Below, piece after piece: positions 37,126 to 48,644 of a stretch of DNA of 64,000 nt. This DNA comes from Roseicyclus persicicus (GTDB taxonomy: Bacteria > Pseudomonadota > Alphaproteobacteria > Rhodobacterales > Rhodobacteraceae). The notes beneath the pieces were generated by a model. It was not told the origin of the DNA. It saw only the letters and a list, made by a program, of their open reading frames with translations, and did not search any database. Position 1 is the stretch's first letter; each line of letters starts with the position of its first letter. The position numbers were made by a program, and so were the translations under genes. The stretch covers positions 124,001 through 188,000 of the forward strand of contig NZ_JAAZQQ010000007.1 in the NCBI RefSeq assembly GCF_012395815.1, given 5' to 3'.

Positions 37126-38307
37126 TCAGGACGACACGTCGTAGGCCCGCTCGCCGTGGACGGCGAGGTCGAGGCCGCCGATCTCGGTCTCCTCGTCCAC
37201 CCGCATCGGCGTGACCCAGCCCACCAGCTTCACCAGCACCACGGTGATCACCACCGTGTAGGCGCCCACGATGGCCAGCCCGCCCAGCTGCGCCACCCAG
37301 GCGCCCTGGCCGAAGACCGCGATCATGATCGTGCCGAAGATGCCGCCGACCCCGTGCACGGCAAACACGTCGAGCGTGTCGTCGATCCGCAGCTTGTTGC
37401 GCATCAGCCCCACCGCCTCCTGGCAGAGGATGCCGGCAGCGGTGCCGATGATCAGCGCCGCGACCGGCCCGACGAAGCCCGAGGCCGGCGTGATCGAGGC
37501 AAGCCCCGCGATGGTGCCGGTGACGACGCCGACCATGCTGACCTTGCCGTGCTTGACCCGTTCCCACAGGCCCCAGCTGAGCGAGGCCGCCGCGGCCGAG
37601 ATATGCGTGACGGTCAGCGCCATCGCCGCGCCCCCGTCGGCGGCCAGCTGCGAGCCGCCGTTGAAGCCGAACCAGCCGACCCACAGCATCGCCGCCCCGA
37701 TCATCACGTAGCCCGGGTTGTGCGGCGGCGTGGTCATGTGCCGGCGCGCGCCCAGCATCACCGCGATCACCAGCGCGGCGAGGCCCGCGGTTTCATGCAC
37801 CACGATGCCGCCCGCGAAGTCGCGCACGCCCGTCTCGCCCAGGATGCCGCCATCGGCCAGCATCCCGCCGCCCCAGATCCAGTGCACCACCGGCGCGTAG
37901 CACAGGAGCATCCAGAGCCCCGAGAACAGGAGCACGAAACCGAAGCCGATCCGCTCCACGTAGGCGCCCACGATCAGTGCGGGCGTGATGATGGCAAAGG
38001 TCATCTGGAACGCGAAGAACAGCACCTCGGGCAGCGTCCCCGACAGGCTGTCGGCCGTCACGCCGTTGAGGAAGGCGCGGTCGAGCCCGCCCCAGAGGCC
38101 GCTTTCGCCCGGGCCGAAGGCAATGGAATAGCCCACGGCCAGCCACAGCAGGCTCATCAGGCAGGCGATGGCGTAGCAGTGCAGGAACACGCTCAGCACG
38201 TTGCGCGCCCGCACGAGGCCGCCGTAGAACAGCGCCAGCCCCGGCAAGGTCATGAAGAGGACCAGCGCCGTGGCGACGATGATCCATGCGGTGTCCGCTC
38301 CGTTCAT
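37126..38307 (-). CDS. amt: Ammonium transporter (Amt/MEP family)
   Basis: A 393-residue, 11-span membrane protein. Diagnostic features are FQMTFAIITPALI (gate Phe region), DFAGGIVVHETAG (first pore His) and VHGVGGIFGT (second pore His). Uptake of ammonium normally works with a PII protein (GlnK), but no glnK gene is adjacent. In Rhodobacteria amt genes are usually under NtrB/NtrC control; the ntr locus is only 3 kb away on the other strand. A strong terminator follows. Two GACAATC repeats lie just upstream of the start, of unknown meaning. Confidence 0.95.
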   Translation of the reverse strand: MNGADTAWIIVATALVLFMTLPGLALFYGGLVRARNVLSVFLHCYAIACLMSLLWLAVGYSIAFGPGESGLWGGLDRAFLNGVTADSLSGTLPEVLFFAFQMTFAIITPALIVGAYVERIGFGFVLLFSGLWMLLCYAPVVHWIWGGGMLADGGILGETGVRDFAGGIVVHETAGLAALVIAVMLGARRHMTTPPHNPGYVMIGAAMLWVGWFGFNGGSQLAADGGAAMALTVTHISAAAASLSWGLWERVKHGKVSMVGVVTGTIAGLASITPASGFVGPVAALIIGTAAGILCQEAVGLMRNKLRIDDTLDVFAVHGVGGIFGTIMIAVFGQGAWVAQLGGLAIVGAYTVVITVVLVKLVGWVTPMRVDEETEIGGLDLAVHGERAYDVSS

Positions 38308-38490
38308 GTCGGATTGTCCCTTCCGATTGTCTCTCTCTCCGGCGCGCTGCAGAGCGCGTTCCGGCTGCGCGAAAAAGCGGCAAGAGGGGCGGAGGGCGCA
38401 CAGGATGCGGGCAATTCCCGAAGTGCCGGGATTATGGGCGTTCTGTGGGCTGGATGCCCGCGAAACGGGCGCCCGGCGGATCGGCCCGAC

Positions 38491-38970
38491 TCAGCGCGCG
38501 CGGCGCTCGAAGCTGGCGCTCAGCACCATGTTCAGGGCGTGGCGCACCGCCGCCGCGCGCACCTCGGACCGGCCGAGCGGGCCGAAATCGCGCGTCTCGG
38601 TCAGGACGCGGCCGCCATGGGCCAGGCCGAAGCAGACCCGCCCCTCGGGCTTGTGCGCCGACCCGCCCGGCCCGGCGATGCCGGTGACCGAGACGGCGAT
38701 CTGCGCCTCAGACCGATCCAGCGCGCCCTGCGCCATCTCGGCCGCGACCGGCTCGGACACCGCGCCGTGGGCGTCCAGCGTGGCGCGGTTGACGCCCAGC
38801 ATCTCGACCTTGGCGGCGTTGGAATAGGTGACGAAGCCGCGGTCGAAGGCGTGGGACGAGCCGGGGATCTCGGTGATCGCCGCGGCGACCAGCCCGCCGG
38901 TGCAGCTTTCGGCCGTGGCGAGCATCCAGCCCCGGGCGCGAAGTGCCGCCAGCACGTCGGCCGCGGTCAT
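38491..38970 (-). CDS. cinA: CinA C-terminal-type nicotinamide-nucleotide amidohydrolase
   Basis: A 159-residue stand-alone PncC/CinA C-terminal domain. It deamidates NMN to nicotinate mononucleotide in NAD recycling. The signatures AESCTGGLVAAAITEIPGSS and SVTGIAGPGG are intact. It is the third gene of the ispDF-pgpA-cinA operon, with an ATGA overlap to pgpA (38967-38970). The same three genes occur in this order in many Alphaproteobacteria. The N-terminal MoaB-like domain of long CinA proteins is absent, as usual for this form. Confidence 0.92.
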   Translation of the reverse strand: MTAADVLAALRARGWMLATAESCTGGLVAAAITEIPGSSHAFDRGFVTYSNAAKVEMLGVNRATLDAHGAVSEPVAAEMAQGALDRSEAQIAVSVTGIAGPGGSAHKPEGRVCFGLAHGGRVLTETRDFGPLGRSEVRAAAVRHALNMVLSASFERRAR

Positions 38971-39461
38971 CCCAGCACCATGGGCAGATGCGCGATCACG
39001 GCGAACACCGCCACCACCATCGCCGCCAGCCAGCCCGCGATCAGGTCGTCGGCCATCACGCCGGTCGCGCCCGGCTGCCGGTCGGCCCAGCCCACCGGCC
39101 CGGGTTTCCAGATGTCGAACAGGCGGAAGGCGAGGAAGGCGGTCAGCACGCCGGGCCAGAGCGCCCAGAACTCCGCCCCCGCGACCTGCGCGCCCAGCGA
39201 CACCGGCCAGAGCGCCACCCACTGCCCCGCGACCTCGTCGATGACGATTTCCGAGGGGTCCTTGTCGGCGCTGCCCTTCGTCGCCTCGCGCACCGCCCAC
39301 CAGCCCGCCGCGGTGACGGCCAGCGTGGCGAGGAGGAGGAGGGGGAAGCCCCCCAGCGCGTGCAGCCCCCAGGCCAGCGGGACGGCGGCCGCGCTGCCCC
39401 AGGTGCCGGGGGCGGGCTTCAGGTGGCCGACGGGGCCGAGGGTGGTGAGCGCGCGGATCAT
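38967..39461 (-). CDS. pgpA: Phosphatidylglycerophosphatase A
   Basis: A 164-residue membrane enzyme that dephosphorylates phosphatidylglycerol phosphate. The family motifs [12 protein letters not shown] (start), [14 protein letters not shown] (centre) and [11 protein letters not shown]...G.MADDLIAG (end) are all present. It has about four membrane spans. It overlaps both ispDF and cinA by 4 nt, so it is tightly coupled within the operon. The neighbours link it to lipid and envelope metabolism. Confidence 0.94.
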   Translation of the reverse strand: MIRALTTLGPVGHLKPAPGTWGSAAAVPLAWGLHALGGFPLLLLATLAVTAAGWWAVREATKGSADKDPSEIVIDEVAGQWVALWPVSLGAQVAGAEFWALWPGVLTAFLAFRLFDIWKPGPVGWADRQPGATGVMADDLIAGWLAAMVVAVFAVIAHLPMVLG

Positions 39462-40642
39462 GGCTTCACCAGCGTGACGGTGGCCAGCGCCGCGATGCCT
39501 TCCTCGCGGCCGGTGAAGCCCAGCTGTTCGGTGGTGGTCGCCTTGACCGAGACGCGGCCCATGTCGATCCGCAGGAGCTCCGCCAGCCGCGCCCGCATCG
39601 CCGCGGCGTGGGGCCCGATCTTGGGCCGCTCGCAGATCAGCGTCAGGTCGGCGTGGGTGATGGCGAAGCCCTGCGCCGCCGCCATGTCGACCGCATGGGT
39701 CAGGAAGATGTGGCTTTCGGCCCCCTTCCACTGCGGGTCGGACGGCGGGAAATGGGTGCCGATGTCGCCGGCACACAGCGCGCCGTAGATCGCGTCGGTC
39801 ACGGTGTGCAGGCCCACGTCGGCGTCGGAATGGCCCTGCAGCCCGCGCCCGTGCGGCACCTTCACGCCGCACAGCATCACGTGGTCCCCCGGCCCGAAGC
39901 GGTGCACGTCGAAGCCGTTGCCGGTGCGGATATCCATGCGCGTCTCCATCAGTCGCGTCGCGCGGTCGAAATCCGCGGCGGTGGTCAGTTTCAGGTTGGC
40001 CTCGTCGCCCGGCGTGATCGCCACGGTCAGGCCATGGGCGCGGGCGACCTCGACATCATCCGCGGCCGCGGGGCGGGCGGGGTCGGAGAGGTGCGCCGCA
40101 TGGGCGGCCCGGATCGCGGGCAGGCGAAACCCCTGCGGTGTCTGCGCGCGCCACAGGCCGGTGCGGTCCTCGGTGCCGGTCACGGTGGCCTCGCCCCGCC
40201 AGAGCGCGTCGGTGACGGGCAGGGCGGGGGCGGCGCCGTCATGGGTGGCAAGCGCGGCGAGGACGCCGTCAATCACCGCGGCCGACACCAACGGCCGCGC
40301 GGCGTCGTGGATCAGCACAAGGTCGATCCCCTCGGGGATGGCGTCGAGCCCCGCCCGGACCGAGGCGTCGCGCGTGGCACCCCCGACCGCCTCGACGAGC
40401 GGCAGCCGCGTCCCCGGACGCGCGGCCGCGAGGAGAGGCGCGTCGTCGGCGTGCCGCACCACCACCAGTGCCGCGATGGCCGGATGCGCGTCGAAGGCCG
40501 CGATCGTCCGCGCGATCACGGGCTGGCCGGCGAGGTCCCTGTATTGCTTGGGCATTCCGCCGCCCGCGCGCAGGCCCCGCCCGCCGGCGACGATCAGCGC
40601 GGCGGCCCTCGGGGCGGTCGGTGTGGGGGTGGTCTCAACCAT
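39458..40642 (-). CDS. ispDF: Bifunctional IspD-IspF enzyme
   Basis: A 394-residue fusion of two non-consecutive enzymes of the MEP isoprenoid pathway. Residues about 1-235 are IspD (CDP-ME synthase): [18 protein letters not shown] and [10 protein letters not shown]. Residues about 236-394 are IspF (MECDP synthase): [12 protein letters not shown], with metal ligands Asp and His in FDVH, GHSDADV and the closing [13 protein letters not shown]. The fusion is common in Alphaproteobacteria. It is the first gene of ispDF-pgpA-cinA and diverges from dusB with 182 bp between the coding starts. Confidence 0.97.
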   Translation of the reverse strand: MVETTPTPTAPRAAALIVAGGRGLRAGGGMPKQYRDLAGQPVIARTIAAFDAHPAIAALVVVRHADDAPLLAAARPGTRLPLVEAVGGATRDASVRAGLDAIPEGIDLVLIHDAARPLVSAAVIDGVLAALATHDGAAPALPVTDALWRGEATVTGTEDRTGLWRAQTPQGFRLPAIRAAHAAHLSDPARPAAADDVEVARAHGLTVAITPGDEANLKLTTAADFDRATRLMETRMDIRTGNGFDVHRFGPGDHVMLCGVKVPHGRGLQGHSDADVGLHTVTDAIYGALCAGDIGTHFPPSDPQWKGAESHIFLTHAVDMAAAQGFAITHADLTLICERPKIGPHAAAMRARLAELLRIDMGRVSVKATTTEQLGFTGREEGIAALATVTLVKP

Positions 40643-40824
40643 GTTCCGGGTGATAGTCGCTTGGCCGTCGCCGCACAACGCGGCATGACGGATGCCTTGG
40701 AATCCGGCTCGCCGCCCAATATTTGTGCAAATGCGCCGGGGCGGCGGCCTGTCACGAGAGTTTCTTTTGAACTCCCCGGCGGGTCGCCCTATCCCCTCCA
40801 AGTGTGTGCACAAGGATTGAGCAC

Positions 40825-41811
40825 TTGACTGTTTCGCTGGCAGACATGCCCCTCGCGCCGCCCGTCCTGCTGGCGCCGATGGCCGGAATCACCGACCGAC
40901 CCTTCCGCGACCTCGTCGCGGGGTTCGGCGCGGGCCTCGTGGTGTCCGAGATGGTCGCAAGCCAGGAGATGGTCGAGGCCAGGGCCTCGGTCCGCGCGCG
41001 GGCCGAGCTGGGCTGCGACGCCGCCCGCACCGCGGTGCAGATCGCCGGCCGCGAGGCGCACTGGATGGCCGAGGCCGCCCGCATCGCCGAAGGGCAGGGC
41101 GCGCGGATCATCGACATCAACATGGGCTGCCCGGCCAAGAAGGTGACCAGCGGCTATTCCGGCTCGGCGCTGATGCGCGACCTCGACCATGCCCTGTCTC
41201 TGATCGAGGCGGTGGTGGGCGCGGTTTCGGTCCCCGTCACGCTCAAGACCCGCCTCGGCTGGGACGACGCGCAGCGGAACGCGCCGGCGCTTGCCGCCCG
41301 CGCCGAGGCCGCGGGTGTGCAGATGATCACCATCCACGGCCGCACCCGCTGCCAGTTCTACCAAGGCTCCGCCGACTGGGCCGCGATCCGCGCCGTCAAG
41401 GAGGCCGTTTCCATCCCCGTCATCGCCAACGGCGACATCACCGATTCCGCCAGCGCGGCCCGCGCCCTGCGCCTCTCGGGCGCCGACGGCGTGATGGTCG
41501 GCCGCGGCGCGCAGGGGCGGCCCTGGGCGCTGGCCGGGATCGCCGCGGCGCTGCACGGCACGCCCGCGCCCCAGGTGCCCGAGGGCGCCGCGCTGACCGA
41601 TCTGGTCACCGGCCACCACGCCGCGATGCTGGGCTTCTACGGCCGCGACCTTGGCCTCCGCGTCGCGCGCAAGCACCTCGGCTGGTACATGGACCACGCG
41701 GGCACGCCGGCCGACCTCCGCCGCCGCATCCTGACCGCGCGGGACGAGGCCGAGATCCGCGCGATGCTGCCCGACGCGCTGGAGCGCGCCCCGGAAAGGG
41801 CCGCCGCATGA
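40825..41811 (+). CDS. dusB: tRNA-dihydrouridine synthase DusB (NifR3)
   Basis: A 328-residue flavoenzyme that reduces uridine in tRNA to dihydrouridine. The family motif [12 protein letters not shown], the catalytic-Cys region NMGCPAKKV, and the FMN-binding ANGDI and GRGAQGRPW motifs are present. In Rhodobacter capsulatus the gene is nifR3, first in nifR3-ntrB-ntrC, and the same order is seen here. The start is uncertain: TTG 40825 has AAGGA 8 bp upstream, while GTG 40804 is further out. Its stop overlaps the ntrB start by 4 nt. Confidence 0.94.
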   Translation: MTVSLADMPLAPPVLLAPMAGITDRPFRDLVAGFGAGLVVSEMVASQEMVEARASVRARAELGCDAARTAVQIAGREAHWMAEAARIAEGQGARIIDINMGCPAKKVTSGYSGSALMRDLDHALSLIEAVVGAVSVPVTLKTRLGWDDAQRNAPALAARAEAAGVQMITIHGRTRCQFYQGSADWAAIRAVKEAVSIPVIANGDITDSASAARALRLSGADGVMVGRGAQGRPWALAGIAAALHGTPAPQVPEGAALTDLVTGHHAAMLGFYGRDLGLRVARKHLGWYMDHAGTPADLRRRILTARDEAEIRAMLPDALERAPERAAA

Positions 41812-42875
41812 CCAAGGTCACCACCAGCCTCTGGGCCTCGCTGCCCATCCCGGCGATGATCTGCGACGCCGAGGACCGGATCCGCGACGTGAACCCGGCG
41901 GGCGAGCTGTTCCTGAACGCCTCGAAAAAGGCGCTCGACGGCCACCCGGTCTGGGACAAGATCTTCGTCGACGCGCCGCTGGAGGAGGCCTTCGCCCGCG
42001 TCCGCGACGGGGCCGCGCCGCTCTTCGTCAACGCTGTCGACGTCGGCACCGGCAGCCGCAAGCCGGTGTCCTGCGACGTGCAGATCGCGCCCTTGGCCGA
42101 CAAGCCCGACCATGTGCTGGTGCTCTTGGAAAGCCGGGAACTTGCCGGCCGGATGGACCGGGCGATGTCGTCCAAATCCGCGGCGAAATCCGCCATCGGC
42201 ATGGCCGAGATGCTGGCCCACGAGATCAAGAACCCGCTGGCCGGCATCACCGGGGCGGCGCAGCTGATCTCGATGAACGCGAGCGGCGAGGACCGGGAGC
42301 TGACCGACCTGATCGTGGAGGAGACCCGCCGCATCCTCAAGCTCCTGTCCCAGGTCGAGGAATTCGGCAACGTCCGCCCGCCCGACCGGCGCGCGGTCAA
42401 CATCCACGACATCCTCGACCGGGCGCGCAAGTCGGCCGCGGTGGGCTTTGCCGCCCACATGACCATCGAGGACGATTACGACCCCTCGCTGCCCTCCACC
42501 TGGGCCGACCCCGACCAGCTGCAGCAGGTGTTCCTGAACCTGCTCAAGAACGCCGCCGAGGCGGGGCGCCAGGGCGGCACGATCCGGCTGCGCACCTTCT
42601 ACGAACTCAGCCTCAAGGTCCGCCGCAAGGACGGGTCGGGCGGCGCCGTGCCGCTGCAGGTCGAGGTCATCGACGACGGCCCGGGCATCCCGCCCGACAT
42701 TGCGCAGGACCTGTTCGAGCCCTTCGTCTCGGGCCGCGAGAACGGCACCGGCCTCGGGCTCGCGCTGGTGAGCAAGATCATCTCGGACCACGACGGCTGG
42801 ATCGCCGTGGATTCCGTGCCCGGACGCACCGTGTTCCGCGTGTCCCTGCCCGTCGCCCCCAAGGGTGCGGAATGA
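41808..42875 (+). CDS. ntrB: Nitrogen-regulation sensor kinase NtrB (GlnL)
   Basis: A 355-residue cytoplasmic histidine kinase that phosphorylates NtrC under nitrogen limitation and is controlled by PII. It has an N-terminal PAS-like domain (PAMICDAEDRIRDVNPAGE), the phospho-acceptor H-box MLAHEIKNPLAG, and the catalytic N, G1 and G2 boxes (NLLKNAAEA, DDGPGIPP, GTGLGLALV). No membrane span, as expected. It overlaps dusB by 4 nt. The gap to ntrC (96 bp) includes a possible 20-codon frame. Confidence 0.96.
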   Translation: MTKVTTSLWASLPIPAMICDAEDRIRDVNPAGELFLNASKKALDGHPVWDKIFVDAPLEEAFARVRDGAAPLFVNAVDVGTGSRKPVSCDVQIAPLADKPDHVLVLLESRELAGRMDRAMSSKSAAKSAIGMAEMLAHEIKNPLAGITGAAQLISMNASGEDRELTDLIVEETRRILKLLSQVEEFGNVRPPDRRAVNIHDILDRARKSAAVGFAAHMTIEDDYDPSLPSTWADPDQLQQVFLNLLKNAAEAGRQGGTIRLRTFYELSLKVRRKDGSGGAVPLQVEVIDDGPGIPPDIAQDLFEPFVSGRENGTGLGLALVSKIISDHDGWIAVDSVPGRTVFRVSLPVAPKGAE

Positions 42876-42971
42876 CCAGGATCCTTCACCCGAGGGGGCG
42901 CATGACCCGACGACCGCGCCCTGACCGAAATCGCGCCGCAAGACGCCCAGACCCCCGGAGCTGACTGACCC

Positions 42972-44360
<1,389 letters not shown>

Positions 44361-44430
44361 AACCGCAACAGTCGCGTGGCCGTTGGGCGACAGGCCCGAA
44401 AGAGCCGTGCCACCGTTGGGGGAGCAGCCC

Positions 44431-46680
44431 GTGGACGATCCCGCGGACAGGAGCGCCGCCGGCCCGCTGGATCGGGTCTGGCGGTTCAAGGACGACCCGA
44501 GCGTGCGCAGTGTCGCGACGCTGGGCCTCGTGCTTCTGGGGCCGGTGCTGGCGCTTCTGACCTTCCTCGTGCTCGGGCCGCTGTCGGACCTGGCCGATGC
44601 GCCGGGGCTGCGCCTCGTGATCCTGGCCGACATGGTCTACATCCTCGTCGTCGCGGCGCTTGTGCTGCGCGAGGTGGCGCGCATCGTGGCGTCGCGGCGG
44701 GCGCGCTCGGCGGGCTCGCGGCTGCATCTGCGGCTGACCGGCGTGTTCACCATCGTGGCGCTGGTGCCGACCATCCTGGTCGCGGTCTTCGCCACCATCA
44801 CGGTGAACATGGGCCTCGAAGGCTGGTTCTCGGACCGGGTGTCGTCCGCGCTCGGCAACTCGGTGGACGCCGCCGTCGCCTACAGCCAGGAACACAGCGA
44901 CGACTTGACGACCGACACCCGGGCGCTGGCCAATTTCCTGAACCTCAACCGCCGCGCCACGGTGCTGTTGTCCGACGGCGACCTGCGGCAGCTGCTCAGC
45001 CAGGGCCAGAGCCGGATCCAGCGCGGGCTGGAGGAGGCCTTCGTCATCGACGGCGGCGGCGAGATCCGGGCGCGGGGCGAATCGAGCTACCTGTTCGACT
45101 ACGAGCGCCCCTCGGCCCCCGACCTCGCCGCGGCGCGCGACGGCGAGCTGGTGCTGATCGAGGACCGCGCCCAGAACGAGTTCCGCGCGCTGGTGCGGCT
45201 CGACGCCTTTCCCGACCGCTACCTCTACGTCAGCCGCGAGGTCGACGGCGACATCCTCGCGCTGCTCGACGAGACGCAGCAGACGGTGCAGCTCTACCGC
45301 CAGCTCGAATCCGACCGCGGCCGGGTGCTGTTCGAATTCGGGCTGCTCTACCTCGGCTTTGCCATCATCATGGTGCTGGCCGCGATCTGGCTGGGCCTGT
45401 GGTTCGCCGAGCGCCTGTCGCGGCCCGTGGGCCAGCTGGCCGGCGCGGCCCAGCGGGTGGGCACCGGCGACCTGGAGGTGCGGGTCGCCGAGGAGGGCGG
45501 CGACGACGAGATCGCCATGCTGGGCCGGCTGTTCAACCAGATGACCCGGCAGCTCAAGGGCCAGCGCGACGCGCTGATCGAACAGAACGAGGCGACCGAG
45601 GCGCGGCGGCGGCTGTTCGACAGCGTGCTGTCCTCGGTGACGGCGGGGGTGATCGGCCTGAACGAGGCGGGCCGCGTCGATTTCATGAACCGCTCGGCGC
45701 TGCGCCTGCTGCAGCTGGTCGAGCAGCGCGACAGCGGCCTCAGCCTGTCGGCCGCGGTGCCCGAGTTCGCGGCCCTGTTCGAGCGGCTGCAGAAATCCAC
45801 CGCCGAGGCCGTGCAGGAGGAGATCAAGCTGACCCGCTCGGGCAAGCAGGAAAGCCTGCTGGTGCGCATGGCGACGCGGCGCAACGCCGACGGGCGGCTG
45901 GAGGGTTACGTGGTCGCCTTCGACGACGTGACCCAGCTGGTCAGCGCGCAGCGGATGGCGGCCTGGGGCGACGTGGCCCGCCGCATCGCGCATGAGATCA
46001 AGAACCCGCTGACCCCGATCCAGCTGTCGGCCGAGCGGATCAAGCGCCGCTTTTCCAAGGAGTTGCCGGACGACGACAAGGCAAAGCTCGAGGAGATGAC
46101 CGAGATCATCGTGCGCCAGACCAACGACCTGCGCCGGATCGTCGACGAGTTCTCCAAGTTCGCCCGGATGCCCGAGCCCGAGACCCGCGTCGAGGACCTG
46201 GCGCAGCTGTTCCGCGAGGCGATCACGCTGCAGCGGGCGGGCCAGCCCGGCGTGCGCTTTGCCTTCGACATCCCCGAGACGCCGGTCAAGGCCGAGCTGG
46301 ACGCGACCATGATCGGGCAGGCCTTCACGAACCTGTTGAAGAACGGCGGGGAAGCCATTGAAACCCTGCAGGAAAAGGGCGCACCAGTTGGCCATGTCCC
46401 GCAGCTGCGCGGGGCGCTTCAGGTGACCGACGGCATGGCGGTCGTCACCATCGCCGACAACGGCATCGGCCTGCCCGCGGACCGGGCCAAGCTGTTCGAG
46501 CCCTACGTCACCACGCGGGAAAAGGGCACCGGCCTCGGCCTGCCCATCGTCAAGAAGATCATTGAGGAACACGGCGGGACGCTGGAGCTCGTCGATGCGG
46601 AGCCCTTCGAGGAGGGCGCGCATCGCGGGGCCATGGCGCGCATAACCCTGCCGATCTTGTCAAACGGGGAACGAGCATGA
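44431..46680 (+). CDS. ntrY: Membrane sensor kinase NtrY
   Basis: A 749-residue histidine kinase with several N-terminal membrane spans (from about residue 33), a periplasmic region, a final span (FAIIMVLAAIWLGLWFA) followed by HAMP, a PAS-like segment (ESVLSSVTAGVIGLNEAGRVDF-type), an H-box RRIAHEIKNPLTPIQLSAERI and an ATPase domain (GTGLGLPIVKKI). It forms a second two-component pair with NtrX for nitrogen and redox control. GTG 44431 with GGGGGAG upstream was chosen over TTG 44383. It overlaps ntrX by 4 nt. Confidence 0.94.
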   Translation: MDDPADRSAAGPLDRVWRFKDDPSVRSVATLGLVLLGPVLALLTFLVLGPLSDLADAPGLRLVILADMVYILVVAALVLREVARIVASRRARSAGSRLHLRLTGVFTIVALVPTILVAVFATITVNMGLEGWFSDRVSSALGNSVDAAVAYSQEHSDDLTTDTRALANFLNLNRRATVLLSDGDLRQLLSQGQSRIQRGLEEAFVIDGGGEIRARGESSYLFDYERPSAPDLAAARDGELVLIEDRAQNEFRALVRLDAFPDRYLYVSREVDGDILALLDETQQTVQLYRQLESDRGRVLFEFGLLYLGFAIIMVLAAIWLGLWFAERLSRPVGQLAGAAQRVGTGDLEVRVAEEGGDDEIAMLGRLFNQMTRQLKGQRDALIEQNEATEARRRLFDSVLSSVTAGVIGLNEAGRVDFMNRSALRLLQLVEQRDSGLSLSAAVPEFAALFERLQKSTAEAVQEEIKLTRSGKQESLLVRMATRRNADGRLEGYVVAFDDVTQLVSAQRMAAWGDVARRIAHEIKNPLTPIQLSAERIKRRFSKELPDDDKAKLEEMTEIIVRQTNDLRRIVDEFSKFARMPEPETRVEDLAQLFREAITLQRAGQPGVRFAFDIPETPVKAELDATMIGQAFTNLLKNGGEAIETLQEKGAPVGHVPQLRGALQVTDGMAVVTIADNGIGLPADRAKLFEPYVTTREKGTGLGLPIVKKIIEEHGGTLELVDAEPFEEGAHRGAMARITLPILSNGERA

Positions 46681-48092
46681 CCGACATTCTGGTCGTCGAC
46701 GACGAGCGCGATATCCGCGAGCTGATCTGCGACATCCTGCAGGACGAGGGCTACGTCACGCGGATGGCCGGCAACTCCGACGAGTGCATGGCCGAGCTGA
46801 ACCGCGCCGCGCCCGGGCTGATGATCCTCGACATCTGGCTGAAGGACTCGAACATGGACGGGATCGACATCCTGTCCCACGTCAAGCGCGACAACCCCGA
46901 GGTGCCGGTGGTCATCATCTCGGGCCACGGCAACATCGAGATCGCGGTCGCCGCGATCAAGCAGGGCGCCTACGACTTCATCGAGAAGCCGTTCAACATC
47001 GACCAGCTGCTGGTCGTCATCCGGCGCGCAATGGAGGCGTCGCGGCTCCGGCGCGAGAACGCGGCGCTGCGCCGGCAGGACGTGCGCGAGGCGCGGATGA
47101 TCGGCACGGGCGTCGCCTTCCGCGCGATGAAGGCGCAGCTCGACAAGGTGACGAAGTCGAACGGGCGGGTGATGCTGACCGGCGGGCCGGGGTCCGGCAA
47201 GGAGGTGGCGGCGCGCTACATCCACGGCCAGTCGAACCGCGCCGACGCGCCCTTCGTCGTGGTGTCCTCGGCCTCGATCCAGCCCGAGGAGATGGAGGTG
47301 AAGCTGTTCGGCCGCGAAAGCCCCGAGCGCGGGGTGGAACAGGGCCTGCTGGAACAGGCGCACGGCGGCGTGGTCTATTTCGACGAGGTGGCCGACATGC
47401 CGCTCGGCACCCAGTCCAAGATCCTGCGGGTGCTGGTCGACCAGAGCTTCAGCCGCGTCGGCGGCACCGCCAAGGTGCGGGTCGACCTGCGGGTCATTTC
47501 CTCGACCTCCCGCGACTTGTCCGTGGAGATCGCGGGCGGGCGGTTCCGCGAGGAGCTGTATCACCGTCTGAACGTGGTGCCGATCGAGGTGCCGAGCCTC
47601 GAGGACCGGCGCGACGACATCCCCGAGCTGGCCCGCCACTTCATCGCCGAGTTCAACCGCGAGCAGGGGCTGCCGCTGCGCGCGCTCGGCGAGGACGCGG
47701 TGGCGATGCTGCAGACGATGCGCTGGCCGGGCAACGTGCGCCAGCTGCGCAACGTGATCGAGCGGGTGCTGATCCTGGGCGAGGGCACGGGGCCGATCGA
47801 GGCCGCGGACCTGCCCGGGGCCGCCGAGCCCGGCGCCGGCGACGAGGACGGCGCGCCGCTGTCGGCGCGGCTGACCACGCTGCCGCTGCGCGAGGCGCGC
47901 GAGCTGTTCGAGCGGCAGTACCTGATGGCGCAGATCAACCGTTTCGGCGGCAACATCAGCCGCACGGCCAGCTTCGTGGGCATGGAGCGCTCGGCGCTGC
48001 ACCGCAAGCTCAAGTCGCTGGGCGTGGTCACCACCAGCAAGTCCGGCGCGCGGGTGGCGCAGATCGACGAGGACGACGACGAGGGGGTCTGA
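46677..48092 (+). CDS. ntrX: Response regulator NtrX
   Basis: A 471-residue partner of NtrY. The receiver has the phospho-acceptor Asp52 (LDIWLKDSNMDG), followed by an AAA+ domain and a C-terminal Fis-type HTH. Walker A reads GGPGSGKE instead of GESGTGKE, and the GAFTGA segment is absent (ELFG-like KLFGRESPERGVEQGLLEQAHGG). Other NtrX proteins also lack GAFTGA. Thus neither Ntr regulator of this locus is predicted to contact sigma-54. The often-adjacent hfq is not next to it here. Confidence 0.95.
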   Translation: MTDILVVDDERDIRELICDILQDEGYVTRMAGNSDECMAELNRAAPGLMILDIWLKDSNMDGIDILSHVKRDNPEVPVVIISGHGNIEIAVAAIKQGAYDFIEKPFNIDQLLVVIRRAMEASRLRRENAALRRQDVREARMIGTGVAFRAMKAQLDKVTKSNGRVMLTGGPGSGKEVAARYIHGQSNRADAPFVVVSSASIQPEEMEVKLFGRESPERGVEQGLLEQAHGGVVYFDEVADMPLGTQSKILRVLVDQSFSRVGGTAKVRVDLRVISSTSRDLSVEIAGGRFREELYHRLNVVPIEVPSLEDRRDDIPELARHFIAEFNREQGLPLRALGEDAVAMLQTMRWPGNVRQLRNVIERVLILGEGTGPIEAADLPGAAEPGAGDEDGAPLSARLTTLPLREARELFERQYLMAQINRFGGNISRTASFVGMERSALHRKLKSLGVVTTSKSGARVAQIDEDDDEGV

Positions 48093-48106
48093 GGCGCGGC
48101 GGCGGC

Positions 48107-48574
48107 TCAGACCGGGTTGACCACCAGCGCCGGGCCGCGGCCGTCCGGGCGGTAGAGGCAGGTGCCGTCGGCGAGCGGCGGCATCACCACCGAGGGGCGG
48201 ATCGCGGTCTCGGCCGCGCAGTAGGGCAGGCCGACGCGGGCGTAGCCGCGCTCGCCCATGCAGCCGCGGGTCGCCGTCGCCCGGATGCCGGCGTTGCCGT
48301 CGACGGTGTAGGGCTCGCCGCCCTCGAAATAGCCCGGGATGGTGGTGCAGGCGCCGGCGGCCGTGCAGCTGGTCCGCGACGGCACGTAGATGCGGGGGGT
48401 GAAGCGGATCTCGTCGCGCACCGGGTGGTCCCTGAGCGCCTGCGCCGCGCACTGGGCGTAATCGGCGTCGCGGGTCGCGAGGTCGACGCCTTCGGCGTAG
48501 TAGGTGGTGGGCGCGACGGGGTCGCAGGCGGCGAGTGCCAGCACGGCGGCCAGGGCGGCAAGGGTCGGACGCAT
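48107..48574 (-). CDS. Hypothetical lipoprotein
   Basis: A 155-residue protein with a type II signal (LAALAAVLALAACDP, lipobox LAAC) and a mature domain rich in Cys: QCAAQ, SCTAAGACT, GCMGERGY, YCAAE and TCLYR. Six or seven Cys suggest several disulfides in the periplasm. The motif GCMGERGYARVGLP recalls small outer-membrane-linked lipoproteins, but I cannot name a family. ATG 48574 is used (a GTG lies one codon upstream). It converges with ntrX. Confidence 0.7.
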   Translation of the reverse strand: MRPTLAALAAVLALAACDPVAPTTYYAEGVDLATRDADYAQCAAQALRDHPVRDEIRFTPRIYVPSRTSCTAAGACTTIPGYFEGGEPYTVDGNAGIRATATRGCMGERGYARVGLPYCAAETAIRPSVVMPPLADGTCLYRPDGRGPALVVNPV

Positions 48575-48644
48575 CACGGGCGTGGTCTTTCGGTCAGGCG
48601 GTCCCCGGGGGCACGCTAGCGGGGCGGCCTGCGGCTGTCCAGCG

